A stretch of 64,000 bases of DNA from an uncultured Lachnospiraceae bacterium. GTDB taxonomy: Bacteria; Bacillota; Clostridia; Lachnospirales; Lachnospiraceae. The stretch covers positions 62,001-126,000 of the forward strand of contig URCR01000001.1 in assembly GCA_900546325.1 (NCBI GenBank). The letters run 5' to 3'. Made by a program: the position numbers and the translations under genes. The notes below the pieces were generated by a model, which saw nothing but the letters and a program-made list of their open reading frames with translations, ran no database searches and had not been told where the DNA came from. Positions 32,918 through 41,876 of the stretch are shown here, one piece after another; the first letter of the stretch is position 1; each line of letters opens with the position of its first letter.

Positions 32918-34246
32918 CTAAAACCGCACAAGGACTTCTCCTCCTGCTTCCCAGTTTCCTAAGATCAATTCTCCTTTGTGCGCGCGGATCGCCTGCGCGG
33001 CCGACCACAGTCCGAGACCGTTGTGTCCATCCATCCTGCGTGACTGATCCCCCCGCCACAGCCGCTCTGCTGCATGTTGCAGCGCTGCCCGGTCAAATCC
33101 CTGTCCTTCATCTCTCACACGGATCTGCCAGCCGTTTTCTGTCATTTTTCCCTCCAAATATACTGTTTTTCCCTTGGCTGTATACTCAACCGCATTCAGC
33201 ACAATGTTAAACACGCCTCTCTGCAAACGCTCCTCCTGAACTGTCCAGCATCCTTCCAGTCCATTGTCAGTCTCCAGAGATACTCCCTTTGCCTCTGCGG
33301 CAGCCAAAGCATTTTCCCGCAGTCTTTCAAACCATTCCCGCAGATCCGCCTGTTCAAATACTTCTTCTTTTCCCGCGGAAGTCTCCAGAAGACTTGTGAC
33401 ATATTCCTTTGCCCGGATAGTTGCCTCCAGTATTTTCCTGACCAGTCTCTCATGATCCTGCGGCAATTCTTCCTCAAGAAGCAGCTCTGCATTTCCGCCT
33501 GCAAGCGTCAGCGGTGTCTTCAGATCATGCGCCAGTGCGGCAATCTCTGCCTCCCGCTCCTGCTGTGCCGCCCATTGTGATGACAATGCCTGATACAATG
33601 CTTTCCGCATCTCTTCCATCGCATCAAGCGCCGCATCATACTCACGGATACCCGCGTGGGGAACGGTAAAATCAAGCTCCTGCGCTCCGACTCTTTTGCT
33701 TACCGCTCCGAACAGCTTCAGTTTTTCTGCAAGATATTTTCTAAGCCACATCGTATGAAAAAACAGACATGCCACCATTCCGGCTCCCAACAGTACCAGT
33801 CCCAGCGTTTCCGCCGGAGGCAGTTTTTCGCGGAGTGCCGGGTCTGTAAATTCTTTCCTGAAATGCCAGCGGATCAAAGCAGTGCTTCCATCTGCGTAAG
33901 TGCGGCTGGAAAGGTGGGCAGAATAACCGGAAAGCTCAGAAAATCTTTCCCGGTCTTTTGCCTGTTCTTCTCTGACATTCGTCTGCAATACCTGACCTTC
34001 GGTATCATACAGCACATATTCTCCCGGAAACGTTTTGTCCGGCACTGTAAATTTCCCGCTGCTTTCTCCCAGCATCGTTTCTACCTGATGGTTGATCTCC
34101 GAACCGGAACAGATGATCCCCTTTTGTTCAAGTCCGGACAGGACGACGAACCATAGCATGACACAGAAAAGCATTGTGGTAAGCATCCCCACGGCAAATC
34201 TGAGCAGAACAAAAGAAAGGCTTACCGTACGTTTTCTTTTTGCCAT
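32918..34246 (-). CDS. Sensor histidine kinase of a Cpr/NisK-like peptide-immunity system
   Basis: The protein has 442 residues. Two membrane helices (about 10-35 and 142-165) enclose an extracellular domain of about 105 residues. The kinase has an unusual H-box EIAALAHDLKTPLTLAGGNAELLLEE (His-Asp rather than His-Glu after the phospho-His), then FNIVLNAVEYT and DGHNGLGLWSAAQAIRAHKG. HDLKTPLT is typical of lantibiotic-sensing kinases such as those of the CprK group. It overlaps the response regulator gene by 25 bases and lies at the end of the LanFEG-like operon, so it probably senses an antimicrobial peptide. Confidence 0.88.
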   Translation of the reverse strand: MAKRKRTVSLSFVLLRFAVGMLTTMLFCVMLWFVVLSGLEQKGIICSGSEINHQVETMLGESSGKFTVPDKTFPGEYVLYDTEGQVLQTNVREEQAKDRERFSELSGYSAHLSSRTYADGSTALIRWHFRKEFTDPALREKLPPAETLGLVLLGAGMVACLFFHTMWLRKYLAEKLKLFGAVSKRVGAQELDFTVPHAGIREYDAALDAMEEMRKALYQALSSQWAAQQEREAEIAALAHDLKTPLTLAGGNAELLLEEELPQDHERLVRKILEATIRAKEYVTSLLETSAGKEEVFEQADLREWFERLRENALAAAEAKGVSLETDNGLEGCWTVQEERLQRGVFNIVLNAVEYTAKGKTVYLEGKMTENGWQIRVRDEGQGFDRAALQHAAERLWRGDQSRRMDGHNGLGLWSAAQAIRAHKGELILGNWEAGGEVLVRF

Positions 34247-34896
34247 TTATATCCCATCCCCCATACTGTATCAATCGGGCTTTTCCCGCTTTTCTTTAAT
34301 TTTGCGCGGATATTTTTAATATGCTCTGCAATCGTCCCCGGGTCTCCCTCCGCATCAAATCCAAAGACTGCCTCGTACAGCTGTTCCTTTGAAAACACCT
34401 GTCCGGCATGCAGCGCCAGATGCTCACAGATTTCATATTCCCCCCTGGTAAACGGAATCACCTGCTCCCCGACTGCCGCCTCCTTCGCCTGCATGTCAAA
34501 CCGCACCCCGCCGCGGGTCATCGCCCGCACCGGCTGCCGTCCTTCTCTCCTTAAGTGTGCACTTACCCTCGCCCGCAATTCCGCAACACTAAACGGCTTC
34601 CTGATATAGTCATCCGCACCAAGTCCAAAGCCCTGTACAAGCGCCGCATCCTCTGTCTTTGCAGTCAGAAATAAAATCGGACAGTCCACTTCTGCCCGGA
34701 TTCTGCCGCAGCACGAGAATCCATCCTCCCCCGGCATCATCACGTCCAGAAGAATCAAGTCATACATCCCGCACCGCCTCGCAGTCAGTGCTGCCGCATC
34801 CTCTTGTGTATCGACCTGATGTCCATCCCGTTCCAGTGCCATTTTCACCAGTTCCAACATCTCTTTTTCATCATCTACCGCCAGTATTTTCGCCAT
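34222..34896 (-). CDS. OmpR-family response regulator of the immunity operon
   Basis: The protein has 224 residues. The receiver has DDE, phospho-Asp in LILLDVMMPGEDGFS, Thr in FLTAKTED and Lys in IRKPFS. The winged-helix domain has TRGEYEICEHLALHAGQVFSKEQLYEAV and ends with TVWGMGYKW. GGGGGAG lies before ATG 34896. The start overlaps the upstream permease gene by 26 bases, so the operon is translated in a coupled manner. Confidence 0.93.
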   Translation of the reverse strand: MAKILAVDDEKEMLELVKMALERDGHQVDTQEDAAALTARRCGMYDLILLDVMMPGEDGFSCCGRIRAEVDCPILFLTAKTEDAALVQGFGLGADDYIRKPFSVAELRARVSAHLRREGRQPVRAMTRGGVRFDMQAKEAAVGEQVIPFTRGEYEICEHLALHAGQVFSKEQLYEAVFGFDAEGDPGTIAEHIKNIRAKLKKSGKSPIDTVWGMGYKWQKENVR

Positions 34897-35692
34897 TTTT
34901 TCTCCCCCTTTTCTTTCCTCTTATCATACCACATTTTTTTCGTATCCAAAAGATACCAATACATCCGCACAAGATCAGAACAACCACACTGATGATCCGG
35001 CTTTTCATCTCTGTGATCTGATATCCGGACACGTTAAACACTGCTGTAATCGGATAAAAATCTTTCACTGGATTCATCATCCCTGCAAACAACCCAAAAA
35101 CAGAATAGATTTCCGTGAAAAGAAATACTGACCAGCAGCTTTTCCGGTGTCTTGCCGCAAATGCAATGATCGGAAATACTGCAAAAAATACCCCAATCCC
35201 TCCGAGAAAATATTCTTTCCACAAGGCAGCCACTAACGGAACCGACAGATCCGGTGCATGCAGCATGGCCTCTGTAAAAAAAGTAATTCCAAATAGCAGC
35301 ATGGAAAGCCCGATGCTAAAAAGCAATGTCAGAACCATCTTTGCTCTCATAAGATCTGTTTCTTCTACCGGGATCAGAAGAAGTGATTTCATCGTGTCAT
35401 CTTCCCTTTCCCTGCTGCTTAGATAGCTCCCAAACAGAGCCACCATGCCCGGAAGCACAAAAAACATTGACCACGGCTGCACTTCATCCATACACCATCC
35501 TGCATTTTCAATATACCGCATCCCATCTCTCATGGCCTTGACTCCATAATGTACTTCCGGTCCCCGATATACTTCCATTCCGCCCGCAAGCACGATCCCG
35601 ACAGTCAGACAGACGGCAAAAACAGCAATCCCCACAATTTTTGAGCGGCGAAGCTTTCTCCACTCCGCCCAAAGTAAATTTCTCCAGACCAT
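34871..35692 (-). CDS. ABC-2 type permease, LanG/CprC-like
   Basis: The protein has about 274 residues and six membrane helices (IVGIAVFAVCLTVGIVLAGG; FVLPGMVALFGSYLSSRE; VLTLLFSIGLSMLLFGITFF and more). The pattern SSREREDDTMKSLLLIPV after helix 2 is typical for bacteriocin-immunity permeases (LanE/LanG). The ATG at 35692 lies 8 bases after GGGG; an overlapping GTG (35701) that shares bases with the upstream TGA is an alternative start. The long frame to 35770 is not used. It likely forms a heteromeric channel with the next permease and LanF-like ATPase. Confidence 0.87.
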   Translation of the reverse strand: MVWRNLLWAEWRKLRRSKIVGIAVFAVCLTVGIVLAGGMEVYRGPEVHYGVKAMRDGMRYIENAGWCMDEVQPWSMFFVLPGMVALFGSYLSSREREDDTMKSLLLIPVEETDLMRAKMVLTLLFSIGLSMLLFGITFFTEAMLHAPDLSVPLVAALWKEYFLGGIGVFFAVFPIIAFAARHRKSCWSVFLFTEIYSVFGLFAGMMNPVKDFYPITAVFNVSGYQITEMKSRIISVVVLILCGCIGIFWIRKKCGMIRGKKRGRKNGENTGGR

Positions 35693-35697
35693 CTCTT

Positions 35698-36450
35698 TCA
35701 CCCCTGTTTCTTTCCGCATAACTGATATCTCGCAACTCCGAAGGAGACAAGATCCCAAAGTGCAATACACAAAAATGCCTTCATGACACTGATTTCCTGT
35801 GTCACGGTTATCCCAGGAATATCATGATTCCGAATAAGGATCGCTCCCATGCTTGTAATGGGATGCAGATACATATTGACCGGCATCAGGAAAAATCCTG
35901 CCAGTGTATACACAATCGTCATACAGACCGGAAACACATAACCGCTCTGCGATATTGCCAGTGTCAGAATCGGCATCATTGCAAATGCGAGCAAACATCC
36001 TATTTCCATACATTTTTCAAATAAGTATGCAATCCCTCCCAACCGAAACGAAACAAATCCCGGAAGTACACTGCACACGACAGATGCCACAGCTGTCAGA
36101 ACCATAAATCCGACAGACCAGATCAGAAGCATACAAAATTTACTGAAAAAATAACTTTCTCCACTGACCGGAACGAGCCGGATCTGCCTGACAATCTGCA
36201 GCCGCTTTTCTTCATACACAATCATCGTTCCAAAAATTCCAAGAACAACCGGGAGAATGATCCATGTCGTCCATCCGAAGGCAGACCATTTGTAAAATTG
36301 TGCCGGGGCCACCTCTGTCCGCCCAAGATATCCAAAATAGCAGACCGATAATACCGGCATGAGAAATGCGGCAAGAAACATGCTCCACACCCGCCTTCTG
36401 CGCCGTAATTTCAAAAATTCTGTCCGAACCAGTTTAAGCAATCCCGACAC
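35698..36450 (-). CDS. ABC-2 type permease, LanE/CprB-like
   Basis: The protein has 250 residues and six membrane helices (MFLAAFLMPVLSVCYFGYLG; TWIILPVVLGIFGTMIVYEEKRLQ; MLLIWSVGFMVLTAVASVVC and later ones). The YEEKRLQIVRQIRLVPVS segment after helix 2 parallels the SSREREDDTMKSLLLIPV of its partner, a shared feature of the pair. It overlaps the ATPase gene by 17 bases at its 5' end and the second permease at its 3' end. Confidence 0.87.
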   Translation of the reverse strand: MSGLLKLVRTEFLKLRRRRRVWSMFLAAFLMPVLSVCYFGYLGRTEVAPAQFYKWSAFGWTTWIILPVVLGIFGTMIVYEEKRLQIVRQIRLVPVSGESYFFSKFCMLLIWSVGFMVLTAVASVVCSVLPGFVSFRLGGIAYLFEKCMEIGCLLAFAMMPILTLAISQSGYVFPVCMTIVYTLAGFFLMPVNMYLHPITSMGAILIRNHDIPGITVTQEISVMKAFLCIALWDLVSFGVARYQLCGKKQG

Positions 36451-37168
36451 CTCCTGTCACTTTTCTGAAATATGTCTCCAGTGTTTCTTCGCCGTTTTTA
36501 ATGTCCTTCATCCTTCTCTGTGTCAGCAGAACTCCATGATCCATAATTCCGACCCGATCCGCCACCAATTGGATCTCCGAAAGGATGTGGCTGGAGAGCA
36601 GTATCGTCTTCCCCTGCTCTCTGCTGAGAGCTGTCAGAAAGTCTCTCATTTCCGCAATGCCGATCGGATCAAGTCCATTCATCGGCTCATCCAGAATGAG
36701 CAGCTTCGGATCATGTAAAATTGCATTGGCAATGCCAAGCCGCTGTTTCATGCCAAGCGAATATTTTCCAAAAAGCTTTTTATCCCGATAAGGAAGTCCG
36801 ACCACGTCAAGCGCTTCCTTTACAGCCCGGGATTTTTGAAGTCCGCGCAGTCTTGCAAAAATTTCAAGATTTTCTGTCCCGGTCAGGTTCGGATAAAATC
36901 CAGGCGCCTCGATCATTGTGCCAATCTGCGGATAGATTTGCTTTTCCTGCCCTTTTAAAGTTCTTCCAAATAGTTCCACCTCCCCCGAAGTACCTTTGGT
37001 AAGCCCCAGGATCATCTTCATCAGCGTTGTCTTCCCGGCCCCATTCCTGCCAAGCAGACCGTAAATCTCCCCCTTCCTGACATGAAGGTCAACCTCCTTT
37101 ACAACGGTCTGTTCTCCATATTTCTTCGTCAGCTTCCTCGTTTCAATCACAAACTGTTTCATTTCCAT
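36434..37168 (-). CDS. LanF/CprA-like ABC ATPase with an E-loop
   Basis: The protein has 244 residues. Walker A is GRNGAGKTT, the signature YSLGMKQRLGIANA, Walker B LLILDEPMNGLDP and the switch LLSSHIL. In place of the Q-loop glutamine there is a glutamate in IGTMIEAPGFYPNLTGTENL. This E-loop is a hallmark of lantibiotic-immunity ATPases (LanF, BcrA type). It is the first gene of the five-gene operon, which has the gene order of cprABC-R-K type resistance loci. No lanthipeptide precursor or modification gene is nearby. Confidence 0.93.
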   Translation of the reverse strand: MEMKQFVIETRKLTKKYGEQTVVKEVDLHVRKGEIYGLLGRNGAGKTTLMKMILGLTKGTSGEVELFGRTLKGQEKQIYPQIGTMIEAPGFYPNLTGTENLEIFARLRGLQKSRAVKEALDVVGLPYRDKKLFGKYSLGMKQRLGIANAILHDPKLLILDEPMNGLDPIGIAEMRDFLTALSREQGKTILLSSHILSEIQLVADRVGIMDHGVLLTQRRMKDIKNGEETLETYFRKVTGGVGIA

Positions 37169-37430
37169 TTTCCTGACCTTTCCTCATTTCCTGCATTACT
37201 TTTTAGTTCATTTCTTTTATCGGTATTCTCCTTCCGATATAGAAAGCATAACTGCGAAATTTAAAGATTTTATAAAGCCGGGGAAATTTTTTTCGTTTTG
37301 GAACATTTTCTAAGTTGCCGCCTTCGTTTCCCTTTTCTTTTTCCGAGATCTATTCTATACTTATTTTTAAGAGATCTACATTTTTCAGTTATGAGTAAAA
37401 CAAACATTTTGACAGAGGAGGCCTCAGATC

Positions 37431-38279
37431 GTGAAAAGCAATGAAGAACATATCCGCCCGGAATCAGAATATTATGTCTACCTGCCAAGTGCCATGGCAA
37501 AATCAGCCTTTTTTTACCCGGTCTGTGTAGGGCGGTTTTTCTATGAACCCGGATACCGGCTCTGCCGGAATTCTTACGACAGTTTTCTGCTGATGTATGT
37601 TTATTCCGGAACACTGACCGTAGAATATGCAGACCAGAAAACAACCGTCTCCAAAGGAGAATTTGTCCTGCTCAACTGTTATGAACCCCATGTTTACTAC
37701 TCCGCAACCGGCTGGGAGAGTATCTGGTGCCATTTTGACGGACCCGTTGCCGGCCAATATTATCAAATGATTGTTCAGCGATCCGGGAATATTCTTCGGA
37801 TTCCAAACCCATATTCCACTATCAGTATACTGGAAATCATCTATGATTCCTGTACCTCCGGCGCAAATAAAAAAGAACCGATTCTCTCAAAACTTTTGAC
37901 CGATCTTCTGACTGCACTCCTGACTTCAGAAGACAGCACTCACGGCACAAAAAACACTTCCGCCGACACGATTGACGAAAGTATTGCCTATATCAACGAA
38001 CACTTTACAGAAAATATATCTGTGAGCGAACTGGCCGAAAAAGCGATGTTAAGCCAATATTATTTCATCCGCCTTTTCAAAAAGCATACCGGTTACACTC
38101 CGCACGAATATATTCTCACACTCCGCCTAAATACAGCAAAATATCTGTTGCAGACATCCCCCGCATCCGTCAAAGAGATCTGCTTTCGCACCGGATTTTC
38201 CTGTGAAAGTGCCTTCTGCAGCACCTTCAAAAAAAGTACCGGAAAGAGTCCTTCCCAGTATAGAAGGACTTGTACCTAA
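37431..38279 (+). CDS. AraC-family transcriptional regulator
   Basis: The protein has 282 residues from a GTG start with AGAGGAGG about 9 bases upstream. The N-terminal cupin arm (YRLCRNSYDSFLLMYVYSGTLTVEYADQKTTVSKGEFVLLNCYEPHVYY) is typical of sugar-responsive AraC proteins such as RhaS/MsmR. The C-terminal helix-turn-helix pair is AEKAMLSQYYFIRLFKKHTGYTPHEYI and CFRTGFSCESAFCSTFKKSTGKSP. It lies directly upstream of, and on the same strand as, the DUF5107-TPR gene, its likely target. Confidence 0.92.
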   Translation: MKSNEEHIRPESEYYVYLPSAMAKSAFFYPVCVGRFFYEPGYRLCRNSYDSFLLMYVYSGTLTVEYADQKTTVSKGEFVLLNCYEPHVYYSATGWESIWCHFDGPVAGQYYQMIVQRSGNILRIPNPYSTISILEIIYDSCTSGANKKEPILSKLLTDLLTALLTSEDSTHGTKNTSADTIDESIAYINEHFTENISVSELAEKAMLSQYYFIRLFKKHTGYTPHEYILTLRLNTAKYLLQTSPASVKEICFRTGFSCESAFCSTFKKSTGKSPSQYRRTCT

Positions 38280-38399
38280 CCCGAATTTCTTTTCCTGAAT
38301 CTCACATCTGATAGGCGCAATTTTTATAAATAATGTGGCAAATTTCTCTAATGACAGCCACTCACCAATCTTCTATACTGTGAATTGTAAACAAATCCC

Positions 38400-38453
38400 G
38401 GAACTCCTGAAACCGCAAATTTTTGATAATAGTTATCGGAGTTCCCTTATTTT
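38400..38453 (+). terminator. Hairpin between the AraC-type and DUF5107 genes
   Basis: GGAACTCC (38400-38407) pairs with GGAGTTCC (38438-38445), followed by CTTATTTT. A smaller hairpin GATAA-TAG-TTATC lies inside. It could terminate the AraC gene or sit in the leader of the next gene. The arm CTCCTG (38404-38409) could also pair with the CAGGAG ribosome site of the DUF5107 gene, which I note only as a possibility. Confidence 0.55.
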
Positions 38454-38521
38454 AAGAATGGTAATACGCTATTTGTCATTTTCATCAAAAAGCAATTCAA
38501 CGATTCACAGGAGGTATCCAA

Positions 38522-41500
38522 ATGAACCATGTAAAAATATGGGAAGAAGAAATTGTAATTCCCACCTACGAAGTCGGAGCTCCCGATAAAAATCCAATGT
38601 TTCTGGAAAACAGAGTCTACCAGGGAAGCAGCGGTAAAATTTATCCTTATCCTGCCACGCAGGAAATCAGCCGCATAAAGACAGATAAAACCTGGCACGC
38701 TGTCTATCTGGAAAACCAGTACATAAAAGTAATGGTCCTGCCGGAGCTTGGCGGACGTATCCAAAGAGCCTACGATAAGACAAACGATTATGATTTTGTC
38801 TACTATAATCATGTGATCAAACCGGCGCTTGTCGGTCTTCTCGGTCCATGGATTTCCGGCGGGATCGAATTCAACTGGCCTCAGCACCACAGACCGACTA
38901 CTTATATGCCTGTCGATCATGAAATCCGGACAAATCCCGACGGCAGTATGTCGCTTCTGATCAACGATGTCGATCAGATAAATGGAACAAAAGCGATTAC
39001 TATCTTCACTTTATATCCGGACAAGGCTTATATCGAAATTACCGGACAGCTCTACAACCGGACTCCGATTCCTCAGACTTTCCTGTGGTGGGCAAACCCT
39101 GCTGTTGCTGTCAATGACTTTACACAGTCTGTTTTTCCTCCGGATGTCCACAGTGTCTATGATCATGGAAAACGGGCAGTTTCCCGTTTTCCGATTGCAA
39201 CCGGAGAATATTATAAACATGATTACAGTGAAGGAGTCGATATTTCCCGCTATAAAAATATCCCGGTTCCGACTTCCTATATGGCAGAAAAATCAGACTA
39301 TGATTTCGTCGGTGGCTACGATTATGCGAAAAAAGCCGGCCTCCTCCATGTGGCAGACCACCACGTATCCCCGGGGAAAAAACAGTGGACATGGGGCAAC
39401 GGTGATTTTGGCCGCGCATGGGACCGCAACCTGACAGATTCAGATGGTCCTTACATTGAGCTGATGACCGGAATGTACTGTGACAACCAGCCGGATTTCA
39501 CATGGCTGAAACCATATGAAGAAAAAGTTTTCAAACAATACTTCATGCCTTACAAAGCGGTCGGATATGTCAAAAATGTCTCCATTCACGCCATGCTGAA
39601 CATGGAAGTGAAAAAAGAAGGATTGTACCTCTGCGCCTATGCGACACAATTATATGAGGGAGCAAAACTGACGGTTCAGGATGCCGGAGCCGAAATCTAC
39701 TCAGAAAACATCAAAATCTCTCCGGTAACTGTCTACGAACGGATGCTTCCTCTGGAAATTGCAGACGAATTTCAAGTAAAAGTTTCTATCCATTACGAAG
39801 GGAAAGAACTTGTTTCCTATCAGCCTGTCGATCAAGGTATTCCAAAACTGGCTGAGCCTGCAAAGGCACCGGAAGAGCCTGAAAAGGTAATGACCACAGA
39901 AGAACTGTACCTGATCGGACAGCACATTGAACAATACCGGCATGCAACATGGCTCCCGGATCCTTACTACCTCGAAGGGCTGAAAAGAGATCCCGGAGAT
40001 ATTCGCATCAACGATGCCTACGGACTTCTTCTCTTCCGCCGCGGATTATTCTCCGAAGCAGAAAAATATTTCCGGAAATCCATTGAGAGGCTGACGCAGA
40101 TGCATCCAAACCCATATTTCGGAGAACCTTTTTATCATCTTGGATTAGCCCTCTTCTATCAGGAGAAATTTGAGGGCGCCTATGATACTTTTTACAAAGC
40201 TACATGGACGAGCGAGGAACAGGAAATGTCTTTCTACTATCTGGCTGCAATTGCAGCCCGCCGAAAAGATTTCGAGTCTGCCCTTGAGTTGATCGATAAA
40301 GGGCTTGTCAAAAACAGTCACAATATCAAAGCCCGCGGACTCAAAGCTTTGATCCTTGCAAAACTTTGCCGCACGAAAGATGCTTTTGAATGGATTGAAG
40401 AAAATCTTCAGATTGACCGGTTTGATTATGTATCCATGTTTGTACGTCTCTTCCTGAAAAAATCTGACGGCAGCACGGATATTGTGGCAGAAACCGATAT
40501 GCTTATGAATCTGATGCGTAATTTCCATGAAACCTTCCTGCAGACTGCAAGAGATTTCGCAGAAGCCGGAGCTTATGAGGAAGCAGCTGCTGTGCTGGAT
40601 TATTTCAATGGGGATAAGCCGCTGATCCATTACTATAAAAGTTTTTATCTCACAAAACTCGGTAAGGACTCCGATGCCGAAATGGAAAATACTGCTGCCA
40701 AAGCTGCGGATCCTGCCTACACGTTCCCAAATAAACTGGAAGATCTTCAGGTACTGGAATGTATGACGACTATTTACCCGAACGATGCAAAAGCTCTCTA
40801 CTATCTCGGAAATCTGTACTATGACAAACTGCAGTTTGACAGATCCATTGCACTTTGGGAAGCTTCCGCACAGCTTGATGACACCTATCCGACACTCCTG
40901 CGCAACCTTGCGATCGCTTATTATAACAAACAGCAGAACAAAGAAGCGGCGCAGCGCCTCCTGGAAAAGGCATTCCTATTAGATGACACGGATGCAAGAA
41001 TCTTTCTGGAATTAGACCAGCTGTATAAAAAGTTACACTATACTCCTGCACAGCGTCTGGAAAACTATAAGAACTATCTGCATCTGGCAGAAAGCCGGGA
41101 TGACCTCTATACAGAATATATTACCGTTCTCAATCTCTCCGGCCAGTATCAGAAAGCTTACGATGAAATTATGAGACACACTTTCCAGACATGGGAAGGA
41201 GCAGAAGGGAAAATCACTACACAATTTAAGACAGCTCTCTCAGAGCTTGCAAAAGCTGCGATCCATGCAGGGGAATTTAAGAAAGCCGTCTCTTTCTTAA
41301 AAGAAGCTCTTTCCTACCCGTTAAATCTCGGTGAAGGCAGACTCGAAGGGACAAAAGATAATCACCTTTATTACCTCCTCGGTCTTGCTTCCGAATTACT
41401 CGGTGAGGAAACAACTGCCCGGGAATTCTATGAAAAGGCAACTTTAGGCGCGATGGAGCCGGCAGGTATGATGTATTATTATGACCAGCCCGCCGACATG

Positions 41501-41824
41501 ATTCTCTACCAGGGGCTTGCAAAGCAGAAACTGGGAGAAAACAATGCTGCAAACGCAAGATTCTACAAAATGATCGACTACGGGGAACAGCATATCCGCG
41601 ACGTTTTCAAGATGGACTACTTCGCAGTCTCCATGCCTGATTTTGCAATTTTCAAGGAAGATATGGATGCAAAAAACCGTGCACACTGCTGCTACCTGAT
41701 CGGACTTGGAAAGCTCGGTCTTGGCGACCACAAAGGTGCCTCCGAAAATTTCCGTAAAGCATTGGCAATCGAACCGGATCATCAGAATGCCGCTATTTAT
41801 CTGAAAATGACAGAATCCAACTAA
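38522..41824 (+). CDS. DUF5107 domain protein with C-terminal TPR repeats
   Basis: The protein has 1100 residues with no signal peptide, so it is cytoplasmic. Residues 1-340 are a DUF5107 domain (VLPELGGRIQRAYDKTNDYDFVYYN, GGIEFNWPQHHRPTTYMP, WWANPAV, GRAWDRNLTDSDGPYIELM), rich in aromatic and acidic residues like the galactose-mutarotase/glycosidase sandwich folds. Residues 440-1095 are a series of tetratricopeptide repeats (YEEAAAVLDYFNG, DAKALYYLGNLYYDKLQFDRSIALWE, GLGDHKGASENFRKALAIEPDH). AGGAGG precedes the ATG. The domain is widespread in gut bacteria near carbohydrate loci; a carbohydrate-active role is plausible but not shown. Confidence 0.9.
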   Translation: MNHVKIWEEEIVIPTYEVGAPDKNPMFLENRVYQGSSGKIYPYPATQEISRIKTDKTWHAVYLENQYIKVMVLPELGGRIQRAYDKTNDYDFVYYNHVIKPALVGLLGPWISGGIEFNWPQHHRPTTYMPVDHEIRTNPDGSMSLLINDVDQINGTKAITIFTLYPDKAYIEITGQLYNRTPIPQTFLWWANPAVAVNDFTQSVFPPDVHSVYDHGKRAVSRFPIATGEYYKHDYSEGVDISRYKNIPVPTSYMAEKSDYDFVGGYDYAKKAGLLHVADHHVSPGKKQWTWGNGDFGRAWDRNLTDSDGPYIELMTGMYCDNQPDFTWLKPYEEKVFKQYFMPYKAVGYVKNVSIHAMLNMEVKKEGLYLCAYATQLYEGAKLTVQDAGAEIYSENIKISPVTVYERMLPLEIADEFQVKVSIHYEGKELVSYQPVDQGIPKLAEPAKAPEEPEKVMTTEELYLIGQHIEQYRHATWLPDPYYLEGLKRDPGDIRINDAYGLLLFRRGLFSEAEKYFRKSIERLTQMHPNPYFGEPFYHLGLALFYQEKFEGAYDTFYKATWTSEEQEMSFYYLAAIAARRKDFESALELIDKGLVKNSHNIKARGLKALILAKLCRTKDAFEWIEENLQIDRFDYVSMFVRLFLKKSDGSTDIVAETDMLMNLMRNFHETFLQTARDFAEAGAYEEAAAVLDYFNGDKPLIHYYKSFYLTKLGKDSDAEMENTAAKAADPAYTFPNKLEDLQVLECMTTIYPNDAKALYYLGNLYYDKLQFDRSIALWEASAQLDDTYPTLLRNLAIAYYNKQQNKEAAQRLLEKAFLLDDTDARIFLELDQLYKKLHYTPAQRLENYKNYLHLAESRDDLYTEYITVLNLSGQYQKAYDEIMRHTFQTWEGAEGKITTQFKTALSELAKAAIHAGEFKKAVSFLKEALSYPLNLGEGRLEGTKDNHLYYLLGLASELLGEETTAREFYEKATLGAMEPAGMMYYYDQPADMILYQGLAKQKLGENNAANARFYKMIDYGEQHIRDVFKMDYFAVSMPDFAIFKEDMDAKNRAHCCYLIGLGKLGLGDHKGASENFRKALAIEPDHQNAAIYLKMTESN

Positions 41825-41830
41825 CAACAA

Positions 41831-41869
41831 AGGCTGCTGCAAAATAGAAAATTCATTTTGCAGCAGCCT
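41831..41869. terminator. Perfect 15-bp hairpin between convergent genes
   Basis: AGGCTGCTGCAAAAT (41831-41845) and ATTTTGCAGCAGCCT (41855-41869) form an uninterrupted stem with a 9-base loop, midway between the DUF5107 stop and the phosphatase-family stop. T-rich tails are poor on both sides, but the stem's own A/T end can act in both directions. Confidence 0.75.
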
Positions 41870-41876
41870 GAATCTA

